Counted from the first letter of the stretch, positions 59,501 to 60,120 are shown. The stretch: 64,000 nucleotides of DNA from Scolanthus callimorphus (GCA_033964015.1 CM066914.1:7369831-7433830), one strand, 5' to 3'. Translations and numbers: made by a program. The notes: generated from the sequence alone by a model not told the origin.

Positions 59501-60120
59501 CGCTCTGTGCAGGATTTCCCGGCCCTCGGGCAAATCATATTTAGAAAACAACCAGTGATGATGACGTCATACCAGTGATGATGACGTCATTGTGACGTCA
59601 TACCACGTGACTATAGAGAATTACTAATTTTGCATTGCTAAAATAATTGATTCTGTATTGGGCGGTCGAAAAAAAATTCGCACACCTCCTGGCGGTACCC
59701 ACCCCGTGGAAATTTGGGTTGTCAAAAGTTCCAGCTTCCGGAGTTGTCCCTACCCACCCTGGAAAAAAAATTTTTTTGGGAGTGCCCACCCTGGAATTTT
59801 GCTCCAGTACAAAGGTATCCCAGTTCCCCCCCCCCCCCCCCCCCCCCCGGAATTCCAGGAATTTGTAGGACCAGCCCTGGGACTAGTCCCTGTCCCCTCC
59901 CCCCAAGGCCGCCATGAATGTTGCTCATCAACCAATCAAATTTAATAAATGTCTACCGACTTCTTGGTACTTCAAATAATATACACAAGCGGCTTCCATT
60001 TTCTCGATTATAAAGCCCTCTATCTTTTTTCATTTCCAGGTGTTCTTGAACTTGGCGAAAGAACAGCACTCAGAGGAAAGGACAAAAGTCAAGAAAAAGT
60101 GCGGCTGTCTACCTTGCTAA
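1090..60120 (+). CDS. ABCA3: ABCA3-type lipid transporter, complete, 45 exons, 1886 aa
   Basis: Exons read by hand: 1090-1146, 1609-1682, 3516-3547, 4308-4445, 5562-5699, 6362-6512, 6617-6713, 8002-8112, 8837-8980, 10160-10254, 11357-11470, 11906-12106, 13021-13141, 13694-13798, 14047-14328, 14552-14670, 15490-15636, 15788-15877, 16388-16572, 16977-17082, 18723-18796, 21176-21465, 22542-22742, 23651-23733, 35884-36044, 36242-36339, 37143-37268, 38085-38201, 38465-38635, 39040-39150, 39833-39933, 40242-40310, 40433-40571, 40857-40925, 41714-41806, 47398-47485, 47610-47713, 48068-48097, 48462-48619, 49426-49492, 57304-57407, 57974-58275, 58396-58586, 59177-59302, 60040-60120. They sum to 5661 nt and join in phase. 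Full ABCA order: helix 1, ectodomain, TM bundle, NBD1, regulatory linker, then the same again with NBD2. Both NBDs have Walker A, Q-loop CPQ, signature, Walker B and H-loop. The closest family by motif is ABCA3 (for example [10 protein letters not shown]). Vertebrate ABCA3 (about 1700 aa) exports phospholipid into lamellar bodies. All introns are GT-AG except intron 37 (GC-AG). Exon 3 (32 nt, AAG acceptor) is the least certain exon. Confidence 0.93.
2266..2404. mobile_element. Palindromic MITE-like element (AGGACTCCATGC ends)
   Basis: The left arm starts AGGACTCCATGCTTGTCCAA and the right arm ends with its near-perfect reverse complement, ATTGGACAGCATGGAGTCCT. Arms are roughly 65 bp around a short GC-rich centre. 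No coding capacity. The sequence ATTGGAC recurs upstream (2160-2225), so an older related fragment may flank it. Confidence 0.7.
2992..3101. repeat. Two-copy direct duplication (about 53 bp)
   Basis: The phrase GTTTGCCACCCCTGTTCAAC occurs at 3010 and again at 3063 with its neighbours (AAAAGGACTATT upstream, ATTTAACATGG downstream). The two copies differ at only a few positions. Confidence 0.8.
3516..6713 (+). CDS. ABCA3: ABCA exons 3-7: first extracellular/luminal domain
   Basis: Five exons (3516-3547, 4308-4445, 5562-5699, 6362-6512, 6617-6713) join in phases 2, 1, 1, 1, 2, 0. They encode the large loop between helices 1 and 2, with N-glycosylation sequons such as NLT and NNS in exon 4 and NKT in exon 7. 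Exon 6 carries the family feature of a beta strand followed by W-F and a proline ([14 protein letters not shown]). Exon 7 carries [13 protein letters not shown], the counterpart of the ABCA3 stretch 'GFLAVQHAVDRAI'. Exon 3 is only 32 nt, with an AAG acceptor. It is supported by phase and by the fit of its product between exons 2 and 4, but is the weakest call in the gene. Confidence 0.82.
4141..4248. mobile_element. MITE copy, family with GGGAGCCTTTG(T/C)G inverted ends
   Basis: The ends ATCATCAATTGAGAGCCTTT and AAAGGCTCCCGGTTGATGAT are inverted repeats. The interior (CAATGGATCAATTTGAAAAC, CCAATCAGAGC) is the reverse complement of the element at 11065-11193, so the two are copies of one family in opposite orientation. 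It sits in intron 3, just upstream of exon 4. Confidence 0.75.
4519..4538. repeat. Poly(C) tract
   Basis: A run of 16 or more C bases. Similar runs lie near 7870, 16820, 32648, 48390, 59826 and, as G, 62520. Lengths in assembled sequence are often unreliable. Confidence 0.8.
5709..5970. repeat. Degenerate minisatellite of GACAGACAGACCCCT units
   Basis: Units of about 12 to 30 bases built from ACAGACAGACCCC, TAGGCAG or TTGGCAG repeat more than ten times directly after the exon 5 donor region. The open frames on the minus strand here are products of the repeat. Confidence 0.8.
6768..7210. mobile_element. 443-bp MITE with long TIRs and TAA target duplication (PIF/Harbinger-like)
   Basis: The element starts GACCCCGTCCAAACTACACC and ends GTGTGGACGGGGTC. 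Inverted ends continue inward for over 50 bp (CGTTTTC... and GAAAACG...). TAA flanks both sides (6765-6767 and 7211-7213). A 3-bp TWA duplication is typical of PIF/Harbinger elements. No transposase frame. It lies in intron 7, only about 55 bp after exon 7. Confidence 0.82.
7313..7510 (-). mobile_element. LINE 3' end fragment: C-terminus of ORF2 plus (TAAG)n tail
   Basis: Minus-strand reading gives [16 protein letters not shown] and, one frame over, [18 protein letters not shown] then a stop and TAAGTAAGTAAG. This is the C-terminal pattern of many invertebrate non-LTR retrotransposon polyproteins (RGRPKTTWRR... then DRxxWRxxVxALCPTGDEE). At least one frameshift separates the two parts, so it is a dead fragment. 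Confidence 0.78.
8002..13141 (+). CDS. ABCA3: ABCA exons 8-13: transmembrane helices 2-6
   Basis: Exons 8002-8112, 8837-8980, 10160-10254, 11357-11470, 11906-12106 and 13021-13141. Exon 8 carries [19 protein letters not shown] (helix 2). Exon 9 carries the coupling segment [20 protein letters not shown], the clearest ABCA3-type match, followed by helix 3. Exons 10 and 11 give helices 4 and 5 with the conserved SVFFSNP turn. Exon 12 gives the helix 5-6 hairpin and the last helix before the cytosol. Exon 13 carries the conserved [14 protein letters not shown] and SYWCG segments that lead into NBD1. Confidence 0.9.
8113..8836. repeat. Intron 8 with a roughly 60-bp tandem repeat (about 8502-8745)
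   Basis: GTTCGAGCGTTGGTCGGATT and relatives recur at about 60-bp spacing (near 8550, 8605, 8657, 8710), each followed by TTGA(T/G)TGACGGCATGGGAA-like text. Four to five units. The bases before it (8200-8400) resemble 12190-12430 (GGTCGCACTT... AAGTTTCTG), a second dispersed repeat. Confidence 0.75.
8981..10159. other. Intron 9, no gene recognised
   Basis: No coding similarity on either strand. The segment around 9895-9960 (GTTCACTCGTTTGATTGACG and following) is repeated at about 62935-62985, which marks it as a dispersed repeat. A GC-rich palindrome GGCGGAGCTCCGCC lies near 10070. Confidence 0.45.
10350..10645 (+). mobile_element. LINE 3' fragment with (ATT)n tail
   Basis: The frame from 10354 reads [20 protein letters not shown] then [17 protein letters not shown]. 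This is the pattern of the region downstream of reverse transcriptase in CR1/L2-like LINEs ([10 protein letters not shown]... LxxRRxxLCxKF). The fragment ends in ATTATTATTATTA near 10640, as expected for a LINE 3' tail. Confidence 0.72.
10795..11010 (-). repeat. Dispersed repeat, copy 1 of 3
   Basis: This is the reverse complement of 36685-36870, and both resemble 24175-24360. Shared words are TGTCAAAATGGC, CTGACTTGGTATGTTGCTAC and TTCAATCGA. All three copies lie in introns of the same gene. Confidence 0.75.
11065..11193. mobile_element. MITE with TTAA target duplication (piggyBac-like)
   Basis: TTAA at 11065-11068 and 11190-11193 flank an element that begins GGCCCATCACCAACCG and ends CGGTTGGTAATGGGCCT. 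Inner ends are GGGAGCCTTTGCG and CGCAAAGGCT. Same family as 4141-4248. TTAA duplication is the mark of piggyBac insertion. No coding capacity. Confidence 0.78.
11471..11905. other. Intron 11 with a diverged inverted-repeat region
   Basis: The words TTGCGACTGCTG and CAGTCGCGAC/GTAGCAGTCG recur in both orientations between about 11570 and 11850, suggesting an old palindromic element. I cannot fix its ends. Confidence 0.4.
12625..12925 (+). mobile_element. Palindrome-bearing element, copy 1 of 2
   Basis: An inverted repeat AACCATTATCCTGC ... GCAGGATAATGGTT (about 12805-12922) encloses TTAGCC...GGCTAA. The sequence to its left (CAGCACATCGATGCACTGC, CATGACAGCTATCCTGCGAT) recurs inverted at 35311-35470. 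Hence one element of about 270-300 bp is present in opposite orientations in introns 12 and 24. Confidence 0.78.
13332..13413. mobile_element. 64-bp MITE with perfect 9-bp target duplication
   Basis: GTTTTTTGA at 13332-13340 and 13405-13413 flanks a 64-bp palindromic element that starts TAGTCTCCTACGC and ends GTGTAGGAGACTA. A 9-bp duplication suits Mutator-like elements. The perfect duplication argues for a recent insertion into intron 13. Confidence 0.82.
13694..15877 (+). CDS. ABCA3: ABCA exons 14-18: first nucleotide-binding domain
   Basis: Exons 13694-13798, 14047-14328, 14552-14670, 15490-15636 and 15788-15877. In the assembled protein Walker A GHNGAGKT is at about residues 552-559, the Q-loop is LGLCPQHN, the signature LSGGM is at 651-655, Walker B VFLDEP at 672-677, and the H-loop histidine is H707 in LTTHFM. 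Exon 18 carries [20 protein letters not shown], as in ABCA3. No catalytic residue is missing, so NBD1 should bind and hydrolyse ATP. Confidence 0.94.
14671..15489. other. Intron 16, nothing recognised
   Basis: No coding similarity on either strand and no clear palindrome of useful length. Short words such as AATACGG recur near 14970, 14990 and 15308. GAGCTCCGC appears near 14767, matching the module seen at 15947-16080. Confidence 0.4.
15947..16080 (+). repeat. Short copy of the hairpin-ended GCGGAGCTCC element
   Basis: It starts TAGCGGAGCTCC (15947-15958) and closes with GAGCTCCGCTTTTAGGCAG then TGCCTAAATCTATATATT (16044-16080). The stem TTTAGGCA/TGCCTAAA with a one-base loop is the counterpart of TTTAGCCA/TGGCTAAA at 53699-53715 and, inverted, 19520-19536. 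No satellite array is present in this copy. Confidence 0.72.
16388..18796 (+). CDS. ABCA3: ABCA exons 19-21: regulatory domain 1 and linker
   Basis: Exons 16388-16572, 16977-17082 and 18723-18796. Exon 19 gives [14 protein letters not shown] and [20 protein letters not shown], the beta-alpha-beta regulatory domain that follows NBD1 in ABCA transporters. Exon 20 ends this unit with [18 protein letters not shown]. Exon 21 is a 74-nt acidic linker ([20 protein letters not shown]) with little conservation and is supported mainly by phase. The exon 19 donor starts a tandem repeat (see 16562-16690). Confidence 0.86.
16562..16690 (+). repeat. Tandem repeat made from the exon 19 splice donor
   Basis: About five units of roughly 27 bp. 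The first unit is the real junction (GGATCTGGAAA then GTAAGTCCTG). Later units read GGATCCAGAAAATAATTCC, GGTCTGAAAAGTTAGTCC, GGATCTGGAAAATACGTC and GGATCTGGAAAGTAAGTC. The last one restores an intact GTAAGT at about 16677. A lone further relative lies near 16858. Confidence 0.85.
17083..18722. other. Intron 20
   Basis: Contains the MITE at 17981-18170 within an older repeat (AACCAATC...TTTGAACTAAACGC...TGATCACGTG) that also occurs at 10303-10365. The rest is AT-rich sequence without a coding signal. Confidence 0.5.
17981..18170. mobile_element. 190-bp MITE (AGCCTG ends) with an identifiable empty site
   Basis: It begins AGCCTGTGTATCAAGCC and ends TTGATACCCAGGCT, with inner inverted arms GTGGGTTTCAG/CTGAAACCCCAC and GACAGAGAAGACAG/CTGTCTTCTCTGTC. 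ACTTTGAACT precedes it and ACTTTTGAACT follows it, a duplication of about 10 bp. The related sequence at 10308-10330 (CCAATCATATTTTGAACTAA) shows the site without the insert. Duplication length suggests a Mutator-like source. Confidence 0.82.
18797..19510. other. Intron 21, first part
   Basis: AT-rich, with a short inverted repeat (TTCACATGACTGTCGTGAGT near 18952 and its complement near 19040) and an (AAC)n microsatellite at about 19216-19240. No gene seen. Confidence 0.45.
19511..20815 (-). repeat. Hairpin-ended element with CRE/E-box array, inverted copy
   Basis: Read on the minus strand it begins TAGCGGAGCTCC (20815-20804) followed by a GGCCGAAGGCCGC hairpin. It then has about five to six diverged units with CACGTGGTATGACGTC and TATCTCGGGAAGG motifs. 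It ends GCTTTTAGCCAGTGGCTAAA (19539-19520). CRE octamers or near copies are seen near 19677, 20133, 20249, 20363 and 20490. The minus-strand match to the array at 52.5-53.6 kb covers the whole unit (CTCG-GAAGG, ACAACCAAACTTGGGT, GTGGTCACGTG, TGACGTCATCGATGACGTCA). Confidence 0.75.
19783..20117. mobile_element. Palindromic insertions inside the CRE array
   Basis: Two abutting palindromes. The first (about 19788-19918) has arms GAGATACGAATTTTATCTTC and GAAGATAAAATTCGTATCTC. The second (about 19920-20117) has ends TTTATTATATAAACATCAAT and ATTGGTGTTTATATAATAAA. The left half of the first recurs at 44722-44768, again directly after a CRE-array unit. Confidence 0.7.
21176..37268 (+). CDS. ABCA3: ABCA exons 22-27: helix 7 and second ectodomain
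   Basis: Exons 21176-21465, 22542-22742, 23651-23733, 35884-36044, 36242-36339 and 37143-37268. Exon 22 has [18 protein letters not shown], the match to the segment before helix 7 in ABCA3, then the helix itself. The remainder is the luminal loop, with paired cysteines ([19 protein letters not shown]) and many N-x-S/T sequons. Exon 23 is called from the acceptor after CTTTTGCACAG at 22541, which keeps phase 0. A 12.1-kb intron (23734-35883) splits exons 24 and 25 inside this domain. Confidence 0.85.
21461..21560 (+). repeat. Two-copy duplication of the exon 22 donor region
   Basis: GTAAGGCATGGTCATGG at the real donor (21466) is followed by ATAAGTAGATCATTTCAGC. The same block recurs at about 21504-21551 (GTAAGGCTTGGTCATGG ... 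ATAAGTAGATCATTTCAGCG). The second copy also offers a GTAAGG donor. Confidence 0.8.
21600..22390. repeat. GATGAGGAGG-type minisatellite, about 0.8 kb
   Basis: Built of higher-order units such as GTTGTTGATGAGGTGGAGGA, GAAGGACCAGGATGGTGATG and AGGGGGAGGATGGGGATAAT, in four to five irregular cycles. Long open frames on both strands (Met/Arg-rich or His/Pro-rich) follow from the repeat and are not genes. It lies in intron 22. Confidence 0.88.
22755..23060 (+). repeat. Degenerate tandem repeat, probably derived from the exon 23 3' end
   Basis: Units of about 140-150 bp share GTTGCTAAGTC(G/T)GAA, then GACTGACTGTATGTACGAAT or GACCGACTTCTGCATGTAGG, then TTACCTTGAA. The real exon end reads GACTGACTGCTGCAAATATG followed by a CTTGTCTTGAA-like stretch, so the intron units look like decayed copies of it. 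Moderate certainty because divergence is high. Confidence 0.55.
23190..23300 (+). mobile_element. Possible LINE 3' tail with (GAT)n
   Basis: The stretch ends AGTAAATAAAGATGATGATG, a form typical of CR1/L2 3' ends. No coding part is attached, so this is a low-certainty call. Confidence 0.4.
24175..24360 (+). repeat. Dispersed repeat, copy 2 of 3
   Basis: Matches 36685-36870 in order: CCATTTTGACAG, TAGCAACATA, TTTCCATTGGCTGATTTAGA, TCTCGATTGAATTTG and GAGATTTCTAC. The first copy is inverted at 10795-11010. Confidence 0.72.
24900..25177 (-). pseudogene. 3' half of a TMEM151-like gene split by a LINE
   Basis: Minus-strand reading from the target duplication (codons for R-Y-I-L) continues in frame as [11 protein letters not shown] and then a hydrophobic segment [17 protein letters not shown] to a stop at 24902-24900. 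The intact paralogue at 32717-33841 has the same order ([30 protein letters not shown]). The frame is open throughout, so the LINE is the only visible lesion here. The 5' half is at 30556-31417. Confidence 0.85.
25166..25177. repeat. Target-site duplication, 5' copy (GGATATATCGCT)
   Basis: The same 12 bases recur at 30556-30567 after the LINE poly(A). A partial second copy (GATATATCGCT, 25178-25188) directly abuts the 5' copy, an 11-bp extra duplication at the LINE 5' junction. Confidence 0.9.
25294..26122 (+). pseudogene. LINE ORF1, broken by a 16-bp tandem duplication
   Basis: Starts [19 protein letters not shown] heptad-rich coiled-coil region follows ([20 protein letters not shown]). At 25483-25514 the 16-mer GATGCACTAGAGGAAA occurs twice in a row, which shifts the frame and leads to a stop at 25555-25557. 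After the shift the frame continues with [11 protein letters not shown], typical of the start of the L1 ORF1p RRM/CTD, to a stop at 26120-26122. The duplication is the only lesion I can see in this frame. Confidence 0.85.
26509..30328 (+). pseudogene. LINE ORF2: endonuclease-reverse transcriptase with two frameshifts
   Basis: The N-terminal part has AP-endonuclease motifs: [38 protein letters not shown] and SDHSC. The frame breaks near 27735-27757 and resumes with [12 protein letters not shown]. Reverse-transcriptase blocks follow: [34 protein letters not shown] and [11 protein letters not shown] (FADD catalytic motif intact). A second shift near 29215-29245 moves the reading to a third frame, which ends with the knuckle [19 protein letters not shown]. 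Motif style fits the L1/Tx1 group. Confidence 0.9.
30556..30567. repeat. Target-site duplication, 3' copy (GGATATATCGCT)
   Basis: Follows the LINE poly(A) directly and equals 25166-25177. It encodes part of R-Y-I-L in the split gene. Confidence 0.9.
30556..31417 (-). pseudogene. 5' half of a TMEM151-like gene split by a LINE
   Basis: Starts at ATG 31417-31415 and reads about 287 codons, with an N-terminal hydrophobic segment ([17 protein letters not shown]), a Lys-rich stretch, two further hydrophobic segments ([18 protein letters not shown], then GIIITFW) and a soluble domain with [16 protein letters not shown]. It meets the LINE poly(A) at K-R-Y-I-L. Beyond that point the reading runs into poly-Phe from the tail, which would add a false C-terminus. 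With 24900-25177 it makes one open frame of about 375 codons, the length of the intact paralogue. Confidence 0.87.
31695..31775 (-). mobile_element. LINE 3'-UTR fragment with AATCAT-type tail
   Basis: On the minus strand it reads AACTTTTTTTAACATTTC then TTATGAGTTAATAAAGATTA, followed by ATGATT units. The same text ends the LINE remnant at 57093-57228, so both derive from one family. Confidence 0.65.
32056..32428. repeat. 93-bp tandem repeat, four units
   Basis: GATAGGATGGTCT recurs at 32065, 32158, 32251 and 32344, a spacing of exactly 93 bp. Each unit continues TTTTACTGATGAATCAGAGT, GATCGCTC(T/C)TGGAGCATGC and GTGACAGGC. Copies are nearly identical, so the array is young. It lies between the two TMEM151-like genes. 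Confidence 0.92.
32648..32664. repeat. Poly(C) tract
   Basis: A run of about 17 C bases, about 50 bp downstream of the stop codon of the antisense gene at 32717. Confidence 0.8.
32717..33841 (-). CDS. TMEM151-like membrane protein, intact, intronless, 374 aa
   Basis: An uninterrupted frame on the minus strand from ATG (33841) to the stop at 32719-32717. N-terminal transmembrane segment [20 protein letters not shown], a charged stretch, two further segments ([20 protein letters not shown] and [19 protein letters not shown]), a soluble domain containing [14 protein letters not shown], and a last hydrophobic segment [16 protein letters not shown] followed by VKKIINMKS. The order of two central helices, a cysteine-bearing soluble domain and a late 'WPFRWLL' helix resembles TMEM151 proteins ('SWPLRVL' and 'VHYHVEKLFG'), whose function is unknown. 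The family call is from memory of motifs. It lies antisense inside intron 24 of the ABCA gene, close to a broken paralogue. Confidence 0.8.
   Translation of the reverse strand: MKSAVDENIVEKLLVFFLPIFVPFTIWLLCYRCHQRAAIKREQKQDEESIRELLSSPENIHGESGTAIALELIQQCMRLRIKTNRECVEGLLAIDSVMLFGSIMSASYYISFWILLMGSVYYSFFSGGPRLCYAISCVLSAFLHILFAIFSNSKEPYYMETPMSKDEAMRHIECMRSSAPYVEITTDCFHLTDNTEGISTPFSTKRIRKVYDFESWRDMSNRTIPTLKSDNKKPVLLEIENFTICSNGLVASLYNSEVSLEKVALSHKYNDVDRNIKIDVEIKIPGFKQYILACDDAKEKPFWMANGWYLLATCLMLHWPFRWLLRASTNRGRYAVKKIINMKSTENGYSSVLNLETAKEKEEQPKGMDAIVNI
33842..35194. other. Region upstream of the intact TMEM151-like gene
   Basis: Should hold the promoter of that gene; no TATA or other decisive motif is clear. 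An inverted repeat with arms TAATGTGCCAACC and GGTTGGCACATTA spans about 34968-35034. CRE-like TGACGTCA lies near 34884 and GATGACGTCAGCG near 35044. An (AAT)n run is near 34592. Confidence 0.45.
35195..35470 (-). mobile_element. Palindrome-bearing element, copy 2 of 2
   Basis: AAACCATTATCCTG ... CAGGATAATGGTTTT (about 35208-35315) followed by an inverted counterpart of 12625-12800 (CAGTACATCGATAG, GACGGATATCGCAGGAT, GTGCATCGATGTGCTG). Confidence 0.75.
35479..35587. mobile_element. 109-bp palindromic element (AACAACTATCCCCC ends)
   Basis: Ends AACAACTATCCCCC and GGGGGATAGTTGTT; inner arms GGATATATACC and GGTATATATCC. Flanked by AATATT/TTAGTATATACC text that recurs near 35755, so neighbouring copies or flanking repeats are likely. 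Confidence 0.78.
36305..36530 (+). repeat. 112-bp tandem duplication of the exon 26 3' end and donor
   Basis: The last 33 bases of exon 26 and the start of intron 26 (CGACCCTCACTACAGTATGG ... CAATCAGGTAAGA) recur 112 bp later (CGACTCTCACTACAGTATGG ... CAATCAGGTAAGA). In the second copy TTACTTAG at 36409-36416 precedes it, so 36417-36452 could act as a 36-nt exon that keeps the reading frame (Q then [11 protein letters not shown]). Confidence 0.87.
36556..36684. mobile_element. MITE with TTAA duplication (CCCATAATGCATTG inverted ends)
   Basis: TTAA at 36556-36559 and 36681-36684. Inverted ends are GGGGCCCATTCACCCTACCC/ATAATGCATTGCTTCGCC and the complement AAAGCAATGCATTATGGG/AAGGGTGAGTCGGCCC. 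Diverged relatives lie at 40965-41071 and next to the element at 11065. Confidence 0.78.
36685..36870 (+). repeat. Dispersed repeat, copy 3 of 3
   Basis: CTGCCATTTTGACAGCAGCA, ACATACCAAGTCAGAGAAA and TCTCGATTGAATTTGCCCCC match 24175-24360 and, inverted, 10795-11010. As at 10795-11010, it directly borders a CCCATAATGCATTG MITE, so the two may move or spread as one unit. Confidence 0.72.
36938..37094. mobile_element. 157-bp palindromic element (TAGCCTGC ends)
   Basis: Arms start TAGCCTGCTAGCCGGCTCTC and continue CAGTGGGTTTT, with the complement GAAAACCCACTGGAGAGCC and GGCTCGCAGGCTA at the right end. The centre is also palindromic (GCGCGCGGGATTCCTGTG ... CACAGGAACCCCGCGCGC). Flanks TGTGGGAG and CATGGGAG may be an 8-bp duplication with two changes. 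Confidence 0.8.
37269..38084. other. Intron 27, nothing recognised
   Basis: Contains a short inverted repeat (AATGGC...CACGTGACCC near 37440 and GGGTCACGTGACCC near 37628) and the motif GGGCTTCCTGTGG near 37757 that recurs elsewhere in the window. No coding signal on either strand. Confidence 0.45.
38085..40571 (+). CDS. ABCA3: ABCA exons 28-33: transmembrane helices 8-12
   Basis: Exons 38085-38201, 38465-38635, 39040-39150, 39833-39933, 40242-40310 and 40433-40571. Exon 29 starts [20 protein letters not shown], near-identical in pattern to the ABCA3 segment 'AKHVQFVSGVHVASFWLSA', then helices 9 and 10. Exon 31 has [14 protein letters not shown]. Exon 33 closes the bundle with [20 protein letters not shown]. 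Every exon is a multiple-helix or loop unit as expected for the second half of an ABCA protein. Confidence 0.91.
39215..39780 (+). repeat. (TTATTG)n-type microsatellite, about 570 bp
   Basis: Irregular ATTGTTATT/ACTGTTATTGTT units begin about 65 bp after the exon 30 donor and fill most of intron 30. The poly-Leu and poly-Ile/Val frames here are products of the repeat. Confidence 0.92.
40857..41806 (+). CDS. ABCA3: ABCA exons 34-35: linker into second nucleotide-binding domain
   Basis: Exon 34 (40857-40925) encodes [20 protein letters not shown] and ends after GSE. Exon 35 (41714-41806) encodes [16 protein letters not shown] and then the first NBD2 strand [13 protein letters not shown]. DxDVxxERxRI is the usual entry signature of NBD2 in ABCA3 and ABCA1. 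Confidence 0.9.
40965..41071. mobile_element. Diverged copy of the CCCATAATGCATTG MITE
   Basis: CATCCTTCCCATAATGCACT on the left pairs with GCATTATGGGCAGGGTG on the right, around a centre resembling 36600-36640. Confidence 0.65.
42007..46595. mobile_element. Giant inverted repeat: two arms of about 1.5 kb around a 1.6-kb spacer
   Basis: Left arm about 42007-43506, right arm about 45092-46595. Examples of matching ends: GTAAATATCAACCAAGTCGG (42021) with CCGACTTGGTTGATATTTAC (46573), and GATGCAAACGAAAATATATC (43480) with the complement ending at 45120. Arms differ at scattered positions, so it is not an assembly mirror. The equal 50-codon reading in both arms is a result of symmetry. The spacer holds a short CRE-array copy. 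No transposase is seen; a fold-back type element is the simplest reading. Confidence 0.85.
44307..44720 (+). repeat. CRE/E-box array, short copy with about three units
   Basis: Begins near TAGCGGAGCT (44307-44316), then units of about 125 bp with GGTCACGGGGTATGACG, TGTCACGTGTTATGACATCA then TAGATGACGTCATC, and GTGGTATGACGTCATCC. Each has GGGAAGGGATGA(A/G)CC and CCAAACTTTGGTGAAA-like text as in the long arrays. Confidence 0.72.
46596..47106. other. Intron 35, right part, nothing recognised
   Basis: AT-rich sequence between the large inverted repeat and a LINE remnant. No coding similarity and no palindrome of note. Confidence 0.4.
47107..47290 (-). mobile_element. LINE 3' fragment, second type
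   Basis: Minus-strand reading gives [20 protein letters not shown] then [18 protein letters not shown] and a run of stops beginning at the GATGATAATAAG tail. This is the C-terminal pattern of many LINE polyproteins (RPxxTFIDxLxxDTG...ELxxxMxDRxxWR). Confidence 0.72.
47398..57407 (+). CDS. ABCA3: ABCA exons 36-41: second nucleotide-binding domain
   Basis: Exons 47398-47485, 47610-47713, 48068-48097, 48462-48619, 49426-49492 and 57304-57407. Walker A GVNGAGKT is at about residues 1497-1504 and is split between exons 36 and 37. The 30-nt exon 38 encodes only [10 protein letters not shown], the Q-loop. The signature YSGGN at 1596-1600 spans exons 39 and 40. Walker B IVFLDEP is split by the 7.8-kb intron 40. 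The H-loop histidine is H1653 in VLTSH. Intron 37 begins GC (CAG then GCAAGT at 47714), a non-canonical GC-AG intron. Confidence 0.92.
47740..47956. repeat. GAGTGGGAGGGGTGTGCCGAT minisatellite
   Basis: About ten units of 19-21 bp starting some 27 bp after the GC donor of intron 37. Units differ mainly between TGCCGATGA and TGGCAGTGA. Confidence 0.9.
48390..48405. repeat. Poly(C) tract before exon 39
   Basis: A run of about 16 C bases some 60 bp upstream of the exon 39 acceptor. Confidence 0.8.
48938..49201. mobile_element. 264-bp palindromic element in intron 39
   Basis: Ends TATACCGTTTCCGGGAAACG and CGTTTCCCGGAAACGGTATA, with TTGTCAC/GTGACAA next to them. The interior is AT-rich without a coding signal. 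The flanks at 48668-48800 and 49225-49290 share CCCCAAAAG and CACCTGAG/CTCGGGTG words in inverted order, so it may sit within an older element. Confidence 0.76.
49690..50025 (+). mobile_element. LINE ORF2 3' remnant (CR1-like), cut by later insertions
   Basis: The plus-strand frame from about 49780 reads [20 protein letters not shown] then [20 protein letters not shown] and [11 protein letters not shown]. This is the C-terminal tail common to many animal LINEs (HxYNTR...NL...IWNxLPxxlk). It is interrupted at TAA 50023-50025 by the element at 50026-50643. Its 3' UTR appears at 50644-50780 and resumes at 57093. Confidence 0.78.
50026..50643. mobile_element. 618-bp MITE with TAA duplication (TGCACCAGTCAATTG ends)
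   Basis: TAA at 50023-50025 and 50644-50646. Ends TGCACCAGTCAATTGACAGC and CTGTCAATTGACTGGTGCA; inverted arms continue through CCCCGCACCCCCCATTCGCG and GCATTAGCGGGG. A TWA duplication suggests PIF/Harbinger. It shares its terminal 15 bases with 54489-56561. Confidence 0.85.
52368..52414. repeat. (CGTC)n tetranucleotide repeat
   Basis: About eleven CGTC units with one phase slip (CGTCGTCC). It marks the left side of the CRE/E-box array. Confidence 0.92.
52470..53640 (+). repeat. CRE/E-box satellite array, nine units of about 128 bp
   Basis: The 20-mer TGACGTCATCGATGACGTCA, a perfect palindrome of two CRE octamers joined by TCGA, or a one-base variant, begins at 52541, 52671, 52799, 52927, 53055, 53182, 53310, 53437 and 53566. 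Spacings are 127 to 130 bp. Nearly every unit has GTCACGTGA(T/A) (E-box CACGTG) just upstream; the first reads ACACGTGATG. The remaining unit text is CAATATCTCGTGAAGGGAAG then ACTCTAAAACAACCAAACTT. Confidence 0.92.
53686..53726 (+). repeat. Hairpin end of the CRE-array element
   Basis: GGAGCTCCGC followed by TTTTAGCCAGTGGCTAAATC and TATATATT. The 8-bp stem TTTAGCCA/TGGCTAAA with a one-base loop equals that at 19520-19536 (inverted) and is a covariant of that at 16053-16070. Confidence 0.78.
54489..56561. mobile_element. 2.07-kb non-autonomous element with TAA duplication (TGCACCAGTCAATTG ends)
   Basis: TAA at 54486-54488 and 56562-56564. Ends TGCACCAGTCAATTGTAACC and GGTTACAATTGACTGGTGCA; arms continue with CCCCAACCTCGGGGAAGGG and its complement. 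The empty target is visible in the opposite arm of the inverted repeat (GCATTAGC near 51301-51308). Frames inside show no transposase. PIF/Harbinger-like by duplication; same termini as 50026-50643. Confidence 0.86.
55038..55160. repeat. 61-bp direct duplication inside the 2-kb element
   Basis: GGGCCCGCAAAAGGTCTCGG ... GATCACGTGACTCGCA occurs twice in a row with two or three differences. Confidence 0.85.
57093..57228 (+). mobile_element. Displaced 3' end of the LINE remnant at 49690
   Basis: AACTTTTTTTAACATTTCAT, then TATGAGTCAATAAAGATTAT, then GATTAT units. This matches the 3' end at 31695-31775. It lies directly outside the right arm of the inverted repeat, where the LINE 3' UTR interrupted at 50780 would continue. 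Confidence 0.68.
57408..57973. other. Intron 41, nothing recognised
   Basis: A poly(T) run near 57630 and no coding similarity. The plus-strand frame that continues past the exon 41 donor has no family match. Confidence 0.45.
57974..60120 (+). CDS. ABCA3: ABCA exons 42-45: end of NBD2, Pro-rich insert, regulatory domain 2, C-terminus
   Basis: Exons 57974-58275, 58396-58586, 59177-59302 and 60040-60120. Exon 42 starts [20 protein letters not shown], typical of ABCA3. It then leaves the family pattern for a Pro/Ala/Thr-rich insert that continues into exon 43 (about 80 residues), which explains part of the extra length over vertebrate ABCA3. The fold resumes at [19 protein letters not shown]. 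Exon 44 ends [11 protein letters not shown] and exon 45 VFLNLAKEQ, the usual ABCA tail. The last residues are KKKCGCLPC followed by TAA at 60118-60120, a basic, Cys-rich end that could be lipid-modified (inference). Confidence 0.88.
58571..58990 (+). repeat. Tandem repeat made from the exon 43 splice donor
   Basis: The true junction reads CTTGAGTCACACAGT then GTAAGTGTAGCGTGTCAC. About a dozen or more decayed units of 20-45 bp follow, built of TTTGAGTTACACAATGTAA, GTGTCACATAATGTAAGTAC and GTCAGTATAGC. Several keep GTAAGT, so many candidate donors follow the real one. Confidence 0.87.
59303..60039. other. Intron 44 with CRE-array remnants and a poly(C) tract
   Basis: ATGATGACGTCATACCA occurs near 59342, 59559 and 59577, with TGTGACGTCATACCACGTGA at 59590, a decayed relative of the CRE/E-box arrays. 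The segment 59690-59850 repeats CCCACCCTGGAATTT-like words, related to text near 3300 and 4540. The poly(C) tract is at about 59826-59848. Confidence 0.65.
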